Shown: positions 44,243-52,304 of the stretch, one piece after another
Layout: each line of letters opens with the position of its first letter
Numbering within the stretch: the stretch's first letter is position 1
NCBI GenBank assembly: GCA_029262055.1
Contig: JAJDAD010000114.1
Span: 19,740-83,739 of the forward strand
Direction of reading: 5' to 3'
DNA from: Candidatus Zhuqueibacterota bacterium
Lineage (GTDB): Bacteria > Zhuqueibacterota > Zhuqueibacteria > Oceanimicrobiales > Oceanimicrobiaceae
Length of the DNA stretch: 64,000 nt
Notes under the pieces: model-generated
What the model was told of the DNA's origin: nothing
The model's input: only the letters and a program-made list of their open reading frames with translations
Database searches by the model: none
Position numbers and translations under genes: made by a program

Positions 44243-45547
44243 ATGGAAAACACAGTAACCATCATCGACAACCGAACCGGGAAAAAATACGACCTCCCCA
44301 TCATGTACGGCACCTACAAAACCTATGGAGCCGCTATACGTACGGCGGACCTGCGCCAGATCAAGTTGTCGGAAGACGACTTTGGTCTGATGAGTTATGA
44401 CCCCGGCTTTACCAACACGGCTTCCTGCAAAAGCGCCATTACCTTCATTGATGGCGAACGAGGCATTCTACACTATCGCGGCTACCCAATTGACCTTCTT
44501 GCCGGCAAAAGCAGTTTTCTGGAAGTGGCTTACTTGATCCTGCATGGCGAACTTCCCAAAAAAGATGAGATGGACGATTGGAAGCATCAAATCACCCATC
44601 ACACCATGGTTCATGAGCATGTAAAAAAGTTCATGGATGGCTTCCACCATGATGCCCACCCGATGGGCATTCTGGTGAGCACGGTGGCGGCGCTCTCGAC
44701 ATTCTACCCAGCGGCCAAGAAGGTCAGAGACCCGGAAACGCGCCGGCAGGAGATTTACCGACTTGTCGCTAAGATGCCAACCATTGCCGCACACGCGTAC
44801 CGGCACAGCATGGGCCTGCCTTACGTATATCCGGACAACGACCTGGGCTATGCCGGTAATTTTCTGAACATGCTGTTCAAGATGACAGAGGTTAAATACG
44901 AACCAGACGAGGTTCTCGAGCGGGCGCTCGATGTACTTTTCATTCTGCATGCAGACCACGAGCAGAACTGCAGCGCTAACACGATGCGCAGCGTCGGCAG
45001 TTCGCTACCCGACCCGTATGTGGCGGTGGCGTCTGCCGCAGCCGCGCTATACGGGCCGTTGCATGGGGGCGCCAACGAACAGGTGCTGCGCATGTTGCGG
45101 GAGATTGGGAGCCTGGACCGAGTGCCGGAGTACATCAAGCGCGCGAAGGCGGGCGAATTCCGTCTCATGGGCTTTGGCCACCGGGTTTACAAGAACTACG
45201 ATCCGAGAGCCAGGATTCTGAGGGAAATGGCGCCGAAAGTGTTTGAGGTCACGGGCAAAAACGAATTGTTGGACATCGCCATCGAACTCGAACGCATCGC
45301 CCTGGAAGACGAATACTTCGTCGACCGCAAACTCTATCCGAACGTCGACTTTTACTCCGGCATTATCTACCAGGCGATCGGGTTTCCGGTGGCCATGTTT
45401 CCGGTGTTGTTTGCCATTCCACGCACCATCGGCTGGTTGGCACAGTGGCAGGAGATGCTGGACGATTCCGACCAGAAGATCGCCAGGCCGAGGCAGGTGT
45501 TCACGGGCTACGACAACCGGGAGTATGTGCCGGTTTCAAAGCGCTAG
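44243..45547 (+). CDS. gltA: Citrate synthase
   Basis: 434 residues, the type-II (hexameric bacterial) size class. ATG at 44243 behind AGGAGACAATA. Catalytic residues are visible: His in YGPLHGGANEQVL, His in GFGHRVYKNYDPRA and Asp in YPNVDFYSGI. IDGERGILHYRGYPI and ADHEQNCSANTMRSVGSS are also family signatures. It condenses acetyl-CoA with oxaloacetate; in some anaerobes with abundant ferredoxin it runs backwards to cleave citrate. Placement between KOR and Hdr genes, rather than with aconitase or isocitrate dehydrogenase, is unusual and hints at such reversible TCA flux, though direction cannot be read from sequence. Confidence 0.96.
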   Translation: MENTVTIIDNRTGKKYDLPIMYGTYKTYGAAIRTADLRQIKLSEDDFGLMSYDPGFTNTASCKSAITFIDGERGILHYRGYPIDLLAGKSSFLEVAYLILHGELPKKDEMDDWKHQITHHTMVHEHVKKFMDGFHHDAHPMGILVSTVAALSTFYPAAKKVRDPETRRQEIYRLVAKMPTIAAHAYRHSMGLPYVYPDNDLGYAGNFLNMLFKMTEVKYEPDEVLERALDVLFILHADHEQNCSANTMRSVGSSLPDPYVAVASAAAALYGPLHGGANEQVLRMLREIGSLDRVPEYIKRAKAGEFRLMGFGHRVYKNYDPRARILREMAPKVFEVTGKNELLDIAIELERIALEDEYFVDRKLYPNVDFYSGIIYQAIGFPVAMFPVLFAIPRTIGWLAQWQEMLDDSDQKIARPRQVFTGYDNREYVPVSKR

Positions 45548-45612
45548 AGGCCCACGCCAGGCTCTGCTGAACGCGTGCCGGCATTCCCGGGGCACGATGT
45601 GGAGATAGTAGC

Positions 45613-45816
45613 ATGATCTTGGAAGGACTGCTGACAAAACTGCACTTGAAGTCGTATCTCGCGAAATTGATCGTGGGAGCGGCGTTGGCCGCATTGTCCA
45701 TATCGCTGGCGTCAGTGGTCATCCTGGACATACTGGGATTCCCAGAAAACAGCAGCATTCCGGCTGCACTCGGTGCAATTGCTGCGGCCATCTATGCCGT
45801 GCGCTTGCGCAGGTAA
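45613..45816 (+). CDS. Small hydrophobic membrane protein
   Basis: 67 residues; ATG at 45613 after GGAGATAGTAGC. An N-terminal amphipathic stretch (LLTKLHLKSYLAKL) is followed by one or two hydrophobic segments (LIVGAALAALSISLASVVIL and IPAALGAIAAAIYAV) and a basic end RLRR. No family recognised. It lies between citrate synthase and the HdrC-HdrB fusion in the same orientation and has a proper ribosome site, so I believe it is a gene. It could anchor the soluble Hdr proteins at the membrane; that is speculation. Confidence 0.6.
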   Translation: MILEGLLTKLHLKSYLAKLIVGAALAALSISLASVVILDILGFPENSSIPAALGAIAAAIYAVRLRR

Positions 45817-45845
45817 TGTTTATGAAAACTTCCGGATGAATAAAA

Positions 45846-46994
45846 ATGGCTGAACGCGCCGCTACCGTAAAAAGTACCAACGCACTCTTCTGCCTGGAAT
45901 GCGGGAAATGCACCGCCTCATGTCCTGTTGCCTGGGTCAATGACGGCTACTCACCAAGAAGGATGGTTTCGCAATCTCTGCCGGGGTCCGGTGAAGATGT
46001 GCTGCGCGAACCAAACCTCTGGGCCTGCCTGAGCTGCAAGAACTGTGAAGCCGGTTGCCCCGCGGATGTTGACTATACCGGCTTGACGTTAGAATTAAGG
46101 TTCCAGGCTGCCCAGGACGGCCAACGCGCGCACTGCACGCACGGCGGTGCGCTGCAGTCGCTCATGCGCATCATGACCAGCCCAAAGCTGAAGCAAAACA
46201 GAGTCGAGTGGGCAAACGGCGACCTGAAAACCGCACATGACGGGGAGGTTCTCTATTTTGTCGGTTGTGCGCCGTATTTTGACATCCTCTTTGCAGACCT
46301 GGGAGTCCAAACCTTGAACGCAGCCAAAAGCGCAGTCAAACTTCTGAATGCGGTTGGAATCGAGCCGGTGTTGCTGGACAATGAACGCTGTTGCGGTCAC
46401 GACCTGCTGTGGAGCGGAGACCGGGCAAACTTCTTACGCCTTGCCGAACACAACTTGCATGCCATCAGGAAGAGCAAGGCCAGGCAAGTTGTGTTTTCCT
46501 GCCCAGAATGCTACCGAACCGTCAAAGAAGACTACGCTGCTCACTTTGGAAATCTCGGCTTTGAGGCAGTGCACATCAGTGAAGTTATTGCAGATAAATT
46601 GCAATCGCAAAAGATGCTGTTGGCCAGCAATGGCCGCCAGCAGAAAGTCACATTTCAAGACCCGTGCCGGCTTGGCCGGCATCTGGGGGTCTACGATGCG
46701 CCCCGTATGGTGATGTCCGCCACGCCCGGGGTTGAGCTTAAGGAAATGACAAAAAGTGGCAAAAAAGCCACCTGCTGTGGTGTAAGTAACTGGATGAACT
46801 GTTCGACCTACTCCAAGCAGATTCAGGTCGAACGTTTGCGAGAAGCCAAGGCCACGGGTGCCCGGACGCTGGTGACCGCTTGTCCCAAATGCGAGGTCCA
46901 TCTTCGCTGTGCCATGAAGGATCCGAATTTAGGAAAGGAGATCGCCATGGACATAAAGGATGTCACCACCCTGGCCGCGGAGGCTCTACCTTAA
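45846..46994 (+). CDS. Heterodisulfide reductase-like HdrC-HdrB fusion
   Basis: 382 residues. Two [4Fe-4S] motifs at the N terminus, C16LECGKCTASCP and C61LSCKNCEAGCP, form the HdrC-like module. The remainder is HdrB-like with two CCG domains: NERCCGHDLLWSG near 182 and KATCCGVSNWMNCS near 309, plus the preceding FSCPECYRTVKEDY and TACPKCEVHL. Two complete CCG motifs would bind the non-cubane [4Fe-4S] pair that cleaves a disulfide in methanogen HdrB. In bacteria without CoM-S-S-CoB the electron partner is another thiol or protein. HdrA follows about 530 bases later, so an HdrABC-type complex is likely. GlpC-type proteins are the main look-alike. Confidence 0.9.
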   Translation: MAERAATVKSTNALFCLECGKCTASCPVAWVNDGYSPRRMVSQSLPGSGEDVLREPNLWACLSCKNCEAGCPADVDYTGLTLELRFQAAQDGQRAHCTHGGALQSLMRIMTSPKLKQNRVEWANGDLKTAHDGEVLYFVGCAPYFDILFADLGVQTLNAAKSAVKLLNAVGIEPVLLDNERCCGHDLLWSGDRANFLRLAEHNLHAIRKSKARQVVFSCPECYRTVKEDYAAHFGNLGFEAVHISEVIADKLQSQKMLLASNGRQQKVTFQDPCRLGRHLGVYDAPRMVMSATPGVELKEMTKSGKKATCCGVSNWMNCSTYSKQIQVERLREAKATGARTLVTACPKCEVHLRCAMKDPNLGKEIAMDIKDVTTLAAEALP

Positions 46995-47091
46995 GAAAGG
47001 AGAAAGACACAAAGACTCCGGCCTTATTGCAGGACCCCATTGCCTGTTAGCAGCAATCTATACGGTTTGATCATCATTTGATGAAAAGACA

Positions 47092-47301
47092 ATGAGACGC
47101 CAAACGAGAAAAAAGCGTCTAGGGATAATGTGTCCGTTTCTGGAGCGTGCCTGTCCAATGGGAGAAGAAGCGGCCCGCCGATGCTGGAAACGCATGGCTT
47201 CGCAACGCGCGACCGTGGTACTCGATGAGCGGTTTGAATACGATGTAAACTGTCTCATCGCGGACCGGATGTTTGGTTCGGGCAGCCTGAATTATTCATG
47301 A
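47092..47301 (+). CDS. Small Cys-containing protein, possible
   Basis: 69 residues if started at ATG 47092; ATG at 47128, behind AGGGATA, gives 57 residues and begins MCPFLERACPMGEEAARRCW, the more protein-like option. Three Cys lie in that first segment and one later (YDVNCLIADRMF), so metal binding is possible. The last few codons fall inside the dispersed repeat at 47284, so the natural C terminus may have been replaced. No family recognised; real-gene status rests on composition and context between hdrCB and hdrA. Confidence 0.45.
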   Translation: MRRQTRKKRLGIMCPFLERACPMGEEAARRCWKRMASQRATVVLDERFEYDVNCLIADRMFGSGSLNYS

Positions 47302-47333
47302 ATTGTGGCGCGTCATCCTGGCAGGAGCTTTTT
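47284..47333 (+). repeat. Dispersed repeat copy (ATTCATGAAT type)
   Basis: AGCCTGAATT plus ATTCATGAAT, then GTCATCCTG..AGGAGC.TTTT, matches the left end of the unit at 7021-7073 and, on the opposite strand, the end at 7159-7178. Only one end is seen here, so this is a solo or truncated copy. Confidence 0.5.
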
Positions 47334-47521
47334 TGGGGGCCAAATCCGTGCCCGACGAAAGCCCTCTCATCCACTCAAAAAGGCGTCCGCATGCACAGCA
47401 CCGGTCGTTGGATCTACTCCCAAGCATTGGATTCATGGAGTTTTCGGATGGTATAGAGCAGTGAAGCGTAACGAAACGGTCTTTTACACTTTCAATTCTC
47501 AATCATGAAGGAGGTCAGGCC

Positions 47522-49990
47522 ATGAATAGCAATGGCGCAGACCAGAACATTCGCATCGGTGTGTTTGTCTGTGACTGCGGAATGAACATAGCGGGTGTTG
47601 TCGACACCAGAACCGTGGCTGAGTTTGCCGAAACTCTTCCGAATGTCGTAGCCGTTGTGCGCAATCGTTATACCTGCGCCGAACCCGGCCAGAACGAAAT
47701 CAAACGCGCCATCAGAGAGCATCGCCTCAATCGGGTCGTGGTTGCCTCCTGTTCGCCCAAGATCCACGAGCACACTTTCCGGATCTGCGTCGCGGAAGCC
47801 GGCCTGAACCGCTACCTGATGGAGATGGCAAACATCCGTGAGCATTGCAGTTGGGTGCACCAGGGGGACAAAACGGCCGCGACCGCCAAAGCTATGGATC
47901 TGGTGCGCAGTGCGGTCTTCCGGGCCACACTTCTGCAGCCGCAGACTGAGCCGGTATTTCCGGTGACTCCGGCAACTCTGGTTATCGGCGGCGGAGTCGC
48001 AGGCATTCAGACTGCTCTCGACACAGCAGACGCAGGCCATCAAGTCTATTTGGTGGAAAAGTCACCTTCCATCGGCGGCATCATGGCGGCCATCGACAAA
48101 ACCTACCCAACCATGGACTGTAGTATATGAATTCTCGGTCCTAAGATGATGGATGCCGGTCGGCATCCCCGGATTGAGCTCTTTACAAATAGCCAGGTTG
48201 AAAATGTTTCAGGCTTTGTCGGCAATTTCAACGTCACGGTGCGCAAGAAAGTGCGCTACGTCGACGAGGACGCATGCACCGCCTGCGGCGAATGCGAAGT
48301 CGTCTGCCCCGTAGCCGTGCCCGATGAGTATCAGGAGGGATTTTCTTCGCGCAAAGCCATCTACATCCCCTTTCCGCAGGCCGTGCCCTCCTCCTATGTC
48401 CTGGATATGGAGAACTGCCTGGGCACCAACCCCATCGCATGTGGCAAATGTGCCGATGCCTGTGAAAAAGAGTGTATCGACTATGACGCCGTCGATGAAG
48501 TGCGGGAATTGGAAGTCGGCGCTATCGTGGTCGCTACCGGCATGCAGCCATACGATCCGACGGAAATGGACGAATACGGCTACACGCGCTTCGCCAATGT
48601 CATCACCAGCATGGAGTTTGAGCGTCTTATCTGCGCCGGCGGTCCTGTTGAGGGTCACTTTATCCGGCCTACTGACAGAAAAACGCCGAAGAGCGTGGCG
48701 TTTATTCAATGTGTCGGGTCGCGCTCCCTGAACCGTGGTGTACCGTATTGCAGCAATATCTGCTGCATGAATACCGTCAAAGATACACTGCTGCTACACG
48801 ATCACTATCCAGAGATGCAGAACAAGGTGTTCTACATGGACATTCGCTCCTTCGGTAAAGGCTTCGAGGATCTCTACCGGCGCAGCAAAGAAGCGGGCGT
48901 GCAGTATATTCGCGGCTTGCCCGGCGACATCGAGGAGGATCCGAAGACCAAAAACCTGTACCTGACTGTAGAAAACACACTCAACGGAGGCGTCGAACGG
49001 CACGAAGTTGATATGGTGGTCCTGGCCGTGGGACTGGTGCCACGCACGGACAGTGAGCAGATTCGCCAAATGCTGACACTATCGCAAACGTCTGACGGCT
49101 TTGTCATGGAGGCGCACCCCAAGCTGCAACCGGTGGATGCGCCCACCAAAGGCGTCTATTTTGCGGGTTGTGTTGAGTCTCCGAAAGATATCAAGGACAG
49201 TGTTACCCAGGCCGGAGCAGCCGCGGCACGGGCCAATATTCTACTCAATGACCGCGAAGTGCGCATCGAGGCGATCACGTCAATTATTCACGAGGAGGAG
49301 TGCAACTACTGCGGCCGCTGCGTGCGTGTCTGTCCGTTTCATGCCATCACGCCTGCTAACAAGAAGCAGGGCGTTTTTCCCAAGGTTGTTGAAGCCGCCT
49401 GCTCCGGGTGCGGGACCTGCGCCGCGGAATGTGTCACCGACTGTATCGACATGCGTCATTTCGAGGACGCGCAATACTACGCCCAGATCGAAGCGATCCT
49501 GGCTGAGGATCCCATGCAAAAAATTGTGGCATTCGCCTGCAACTGGTGCTCTTACGCCGGGGGCGACAATGCCGGAACCTCGCGCCTGCAATATCCGGCG
49601 AATGTGCGCTTGATCCGTACCATGTGCAGTGGCCGGGTCGATGAGGATTTTATCCTGCATGCATTCCGGAAAGGCGCACCGATGGTATTGGTTTCTGGGT
49701 GCCATTTCTCAGACTGTCACTACATCGATGCGGTGACCTGGACACAGCAGCGCGTGGAAAAAATCTGGGATAAACTGGAAAAGAAAGGAATCAGGCCGGA
49801 ACGGCTGCAACTGGAGTGGATCAGTGCGGCGGAAGGGCAGAAATTTGCCAAAGTGATGCGGGAACTGGAGAAATTGCGGCAGGCGGTCACGGAAGAAGAA
49901 GTCGCGTTCACCGTCGACCTTTTGATCCGGGAACAGAAGCCAACCCCAAAGCGGAGGACGAACAGGGATACTCTGGCGCTGCTGAACTGA
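47522..49990 (+). CDS. hdrA: Selenocysteine-containing heterodisulfide reductase subunit HdrA fused to MvhD domain
   Basis: 823 codons read as one frame with TGA at 48128-48130 (codon 203) as selenocysteine. ATG at 47522 follows AGGAGG. The N-terminal domain is IGVFVCDCGMNI ... VVVASCSPKIHEHTF; FAD-binding VIGGGVAGIQTA near 155; then PTMDCSI-U-ILGPKMMDAGRHP, where HdrA proteins have Cys or, in some methanogens, Sec. Downstream are C252TACGECEVVCPV, CGKCADACEKEC near 307, CNYCGRCVRVCPF near 594 and CSGCGTCAAEC near 628. The end (MCSGRVDEDFILHAF ... SGCHFSDCHY) is an MvhD domain. HdrA is the flavin-bifurcating subunit of Hdr complexes. A SECIS-like hairpin lies right after the TGA. The downstream part has no ribosome site of its own, so two genes or a dead gene are less likely. 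Confidence 0.88.
48134..48178 (+). promoter_or_regulatory. Bacterial SECIS-like element in hdrA
   Basis: Lower stem: CTCGGTCC (48134-48141) pairs with GGATTGAG (48171-48178), 8 bp including two G-U. Upper stem: GGATGCC (48151-48157) pairs perfectly with GGCATCC (48162-48168). The apical loop is GGTC and starts 27 bases after the TGA; it begins with G. These values fit the known bacterial rules: loop 16-37 bases from the UGA, small loop, G among its first two bases. It would recruit SelB to decode UGA as Sec. Confidence 0.85.
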
Positions 49991-50125
49991 TTTGAACTTA
50001 AACCTGACGCTTCCAGCGCAGCCAGGTCGCGCAACCAAAGAACGGGTTGTGTATGCACGATCATCCGCATATCAGCCCATGATACATGACGCACGAGTCC
50101 ATTCCGGGCTCGGAAGGAGGCAGTC

Positions 50126-50389
50126 ATGAAGGCATATTTGTCCATTTCAGGATTCGTTTTTGCACTGGTCGCGTTGCTGCATTTTGTCAGAGCTGTGAAC
50201 CAGTGGCTGTTTCAGGTGGGCCCGTGGAGTGTGCCAACCGGGATGTCGTGGGTAGCAGGGATTTTCGCCGGCCTCTTGTCCATCTTGGCGTTCCGATTAC
50301 TGTCCGGTCAAAAACGGCCGTGCTGCCTGAATGATAGCGATTCCAGTCGCAGTTCGGATGGTGGAAATCTACAGGGCGCCGGCGGATGA
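50126..50389 (+). CDS. Small two-helix membrane protein
   Basis: 87 residues; ATG at 50126 behind GGAAGGAGG. Hydrophobic segments ISGFVFALVALLHFVRAV and MSWVAGIFAGLLSILAF flank NQWLFQVGPWSVPTG, and a hydrophilic tail (CCLNDSDSSRSSDGG) follows. The HFVRAVNQWLFQVGPWSVP stretch recalls a widespread small membrane family without known function. It lies 135 bases after hdrA. Confidence 0.65.
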   Translation: MKAYLSISGFVFALVALLHFVRAVNQWLFQVGPWSVPTGMSWVAGIFAGLLSILAFRLLSGQKRPCCLNDSDSSRSSDGGNLQGAGG

Positions 50390-50825
50390 TAAATCCTCTC
50401 CAAACGCGCCACGCGCGCGCGGGGCAATTTGAAATCATGTTCAGCGTTTCTGAACCGGGGTGGCTATTACTACCCCGCTCATCTATCGGAGGACCATTGC
50501 ATCGGTGCGCTGCACGAGCTGCGCACCCACCCCTGATTCAAACTCTCAGCGAGTTCGAATCTTTCCCCTCCCGGAGGGGATCTTGTCAAGTTGTACAAGA
50601 ACAAGCAATTCTTTGCCAATTGTGAAGTGAGAGATGTCAGTGATAATGAACAATCTGAGTTCGATCTAAAGAATGGCGCTTATGAATCCCTGAGAACCAG
50701 TCATTGAGAATGCCTCCATGCTGTTTCTCAATGACATTTCCGATCTCCTGTCCTACTGACAAGAAATATCTTCTTACATCGAACTCGCGTTAAACAACTG
50801 TCTTGCACCGAAGGAGGTGAAAAAC
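50390..50825. other. Intergenic region upstream of hemerythrin gene
   Basis: About 430 bases with no gene. Two hairpins are visible: GGTGCGC/GCGCACC around 50505-50530 and TCCCCT/AGGGGA at about 50565-50582. A GTTCGAATC tRNA-like T-loop string at 50545 lacks the rest of a tRNA. The final bases hold AAGGAGG of the hemerythrin-like gene. Confidence 0.45.
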
Positions 50826-51290
50826 ATGCACCCTCTTGAAAAGCCAGAGATCGCCAGGCAGGTCGAAGAAGAGCACGAAGCGATCAAACGCGCCATGGAC
50901 GACATCCGGGATGCAATCGCATCCGATGACCCTTCCAGCAATTTCCCGCAGTGGCACCTCGACTTCATTTGGAGACTACGCGATTTTCGACTACACCTGC
51001 TCAGACACTTCGATCTTGAGGAGGAAGGTGGGTTTATGAGCGACATTGTGGCGCGGGCGCCGGAAACCAGTGCTAAAGTCGCAGAACTTGAAAATGAGCA
51101 CGAGGACATTGTTGACTACCTGGATACCATTTTAAAGACGCTCAAAAAGGTGGAAACCTGGGACGAACTCAGAGAACATGATGTAGATGAAAGCATCTCA
51201 GCACTGCTTGATCTTATTCGAAAGCACGAAGCGACCGAAAACCAACTCATTCAAAAGGCCTACTGCCGGGAATACGGTTATCCCAGTTAG
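50826..51290 (+). CDS. Hemerythrin-like HHE-domain protein
   Basis: 154 residues from ATG at 50826, seven bases after AAGGAGG; a GTG inside that ribosome site is not the start. Four-helix bundle with the metal pattern of HHE proteins: EEEHEAIKRAMD, FRLHLLRHFDLEEEGGF, ELENEHEDIVDYL and LIRKHEATENQLI, giving the usual five His plus Glu/Asp ligands of a di-iron site. Such proteins bind O2 or NO, or take part in iron repair or sensing. Located between the Hdr genes and PFOR, both oxygen-sensitive, so an O2-protective or sensing role is plausible. Confidence 0.82.
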   Translation: MHPLEKPEIARQVEEEHEAIKRAMDDIRDAIASDDPSSNFPQWHLDFIWRLRDFRLHLLRHFDLEEEGGFMSDIVARAPETSAKVAELENEHEDIVDYLDTILKTLKKVETWDELREHDVDESISALLDLIRKHEATENQLIQKAYCREYGYPS

Positions 51291-51323
51291 AAGCACACCC
51301 GAAATAAACCGCGGAGACACAGA

Positions 51324-51479
51324 ATGCCTGAGTCAGTGAAGTTCATCTGCCTGCGTTGTGGCCATAATTTTGTAGCAGACTACACTCCGAAAGTCGTTGA
51401 AGAACGCACCTGTCCCAAATGCGGCAGCAACAGCGTGCGGCGGCAGAAAGGCAAAGCAGCAGAGAAGGCCGCGGACTAG
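51324..51479 (+). CDS. Small zinc-ribbon protein
   Basis: 51 residues starting with ATG at 51324. FICLRCGHNFVADY and CPKCGSNSVRRQ form a CxxC...CxxC zinc ribbon, with a Lys/Ala-rich tail. It is 33 bases behind the hemerythrin-like gene and in the same direction, so probably cotranscribed. Rubredoxin-like or regulator roles are possible; no family can be named. The reading frame, start and double CxxC make it a credible gene. Confidence 0.65.
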   Translation: MPESVKFICLRCGHNFVADYTPKVVEERTCPKCGSNSVRRQKGKAAEKAAD

Positions 51480-51607
51480 GTGCAGCGCCACCGGATTCAC
51501 CTACTCTGTTTCCGGGACTGTACGCTCTTCCGCCCGGCCCCCTCTCTGCTAGTGCTGAACCCACAGGTTCGCAGCCGGTACGGCCCGCGAAGGCTCGAAC
51601 CGCTGTC

Positions 51608-52000
51608 ATGATCTATCTCGTGCTGGACCACCTGTTCCTCGCTTTCCACACGCTCGTTATTGCTTTTAACCTCTTTGGTTGGCTGTGGCATAAGACAAGG
51701 TTCGCTAATCTGGTTCTTCTTTTGTTGACCGCCTCATCCTGGTTCATCCTCGGCATCTGGTATGGCATCGGGTATTGTCCCTGTACGGATTGGCATTGGC
51801 AGGTGAAAGCGAAACTGGGCCACTCCGACATGCCCGCCTCCTACATCAAGTTCCTGTTGGACTCCTTCACCGGAATGAGCGTGAACGCCGAATTAGTAGA
51901 CACGCTCACTGCCGTGCTTTTCTTTCTTGCGCTCGGCGCTTCATTTTACACAAACCGTGAACGGCTGAACAAGCTAACAAAATGGGGCCGCGTGCATTAA
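51608..52000 (+). CDS. DUF2784-family membrane protein
   Basis: 130 residues from ATG at 51608. Three or four hydrophobic segments: VLDHLFLAFHTLVIAFNLFGWLW, FANLVLLLLTASSWFILG, and AVLFFLALGASFYTN at the end, with the family pattern H-x-x-F-x-x-x-N-x-x-G-W and IGYCPCTDWHWQVKAKLG, whose Cys and Asp/His are conserved in DUF2784 proteins. Function unknown; the CPC-x-DWHW string may bind a cofactor. It ends the small-gene cluster before the large PFOR gene. Confidence 0.8.
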   Translation: MIYLVLDHLFLAFHTLVIAFNLFGWLWHKTRFANLVLLLLTASSWFILGIWYGIGYCPCTDWHWQVKAKLGHSDMPASYIKFLLDSFTGMSVNAELVDTLTAVLFFLALGASFYTNRERLNKLTKWGRVH

Positions 52001-52304
52001 GAGGCAGACGAGTCCAGTCATTGCTCCACAGCTTTTGCCACCCGCCAATAATTTCGCTCCCAGCGAAACACAGCTGCATCAATCATCATTCACCCGTGAA
52101 ATTAGCCCTAATTCAGATTTGCTCAGAGCGAATTTGCCGCCTGAAATCTTGACAAATTGAAAAATAATCTATACCTTGGCAACTTCACTCCGCATGCACG
52201 AATGTTGCTTGAACGTAGCGGGTGGGTAGTTTTGACTTTTCCATCTCAGGTCAACCCCGGCATGCGCCCGACGGAAGCAAACACGACAAATATGAGGATA
52301 TGCA
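52001..52304. other. Intergenic region upstream of PFOR
   Basis: 304 bases without a gene; likely leader and promoter of the PFOR gene. I cannot assign promoter elements. The ribosome site before the PFOR ATG is weak (AGGATATGC). Confidence 0.45.

Larger units (their letters stand above)
46995..47521. other. Gap between hdrCB and hdrA
   Basis: 527 bases with one likely small gene (47092-47301) and a dispersed repeat copy at 47284-47333. The remainder shows no supported frame. The last bases carry AGGAGG, the ribosome site of hdrA. Confidence 0.5.

Noticed and set aside
48146..49990. HdrA C-terminal part as a separate gene
   Set aside because: It has no ribosome site or start at a conserved position, is exactly in frame with the upstream part, and the separating TGA sits at the known Cys/Sec site with a SECIS-like stem.
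50500..50590. tRNA gene suggested by GTTCGAATC
   Set aside because: The surrounding bases do not form acceptor, D or anticodon stems; only the T-loop string matches.
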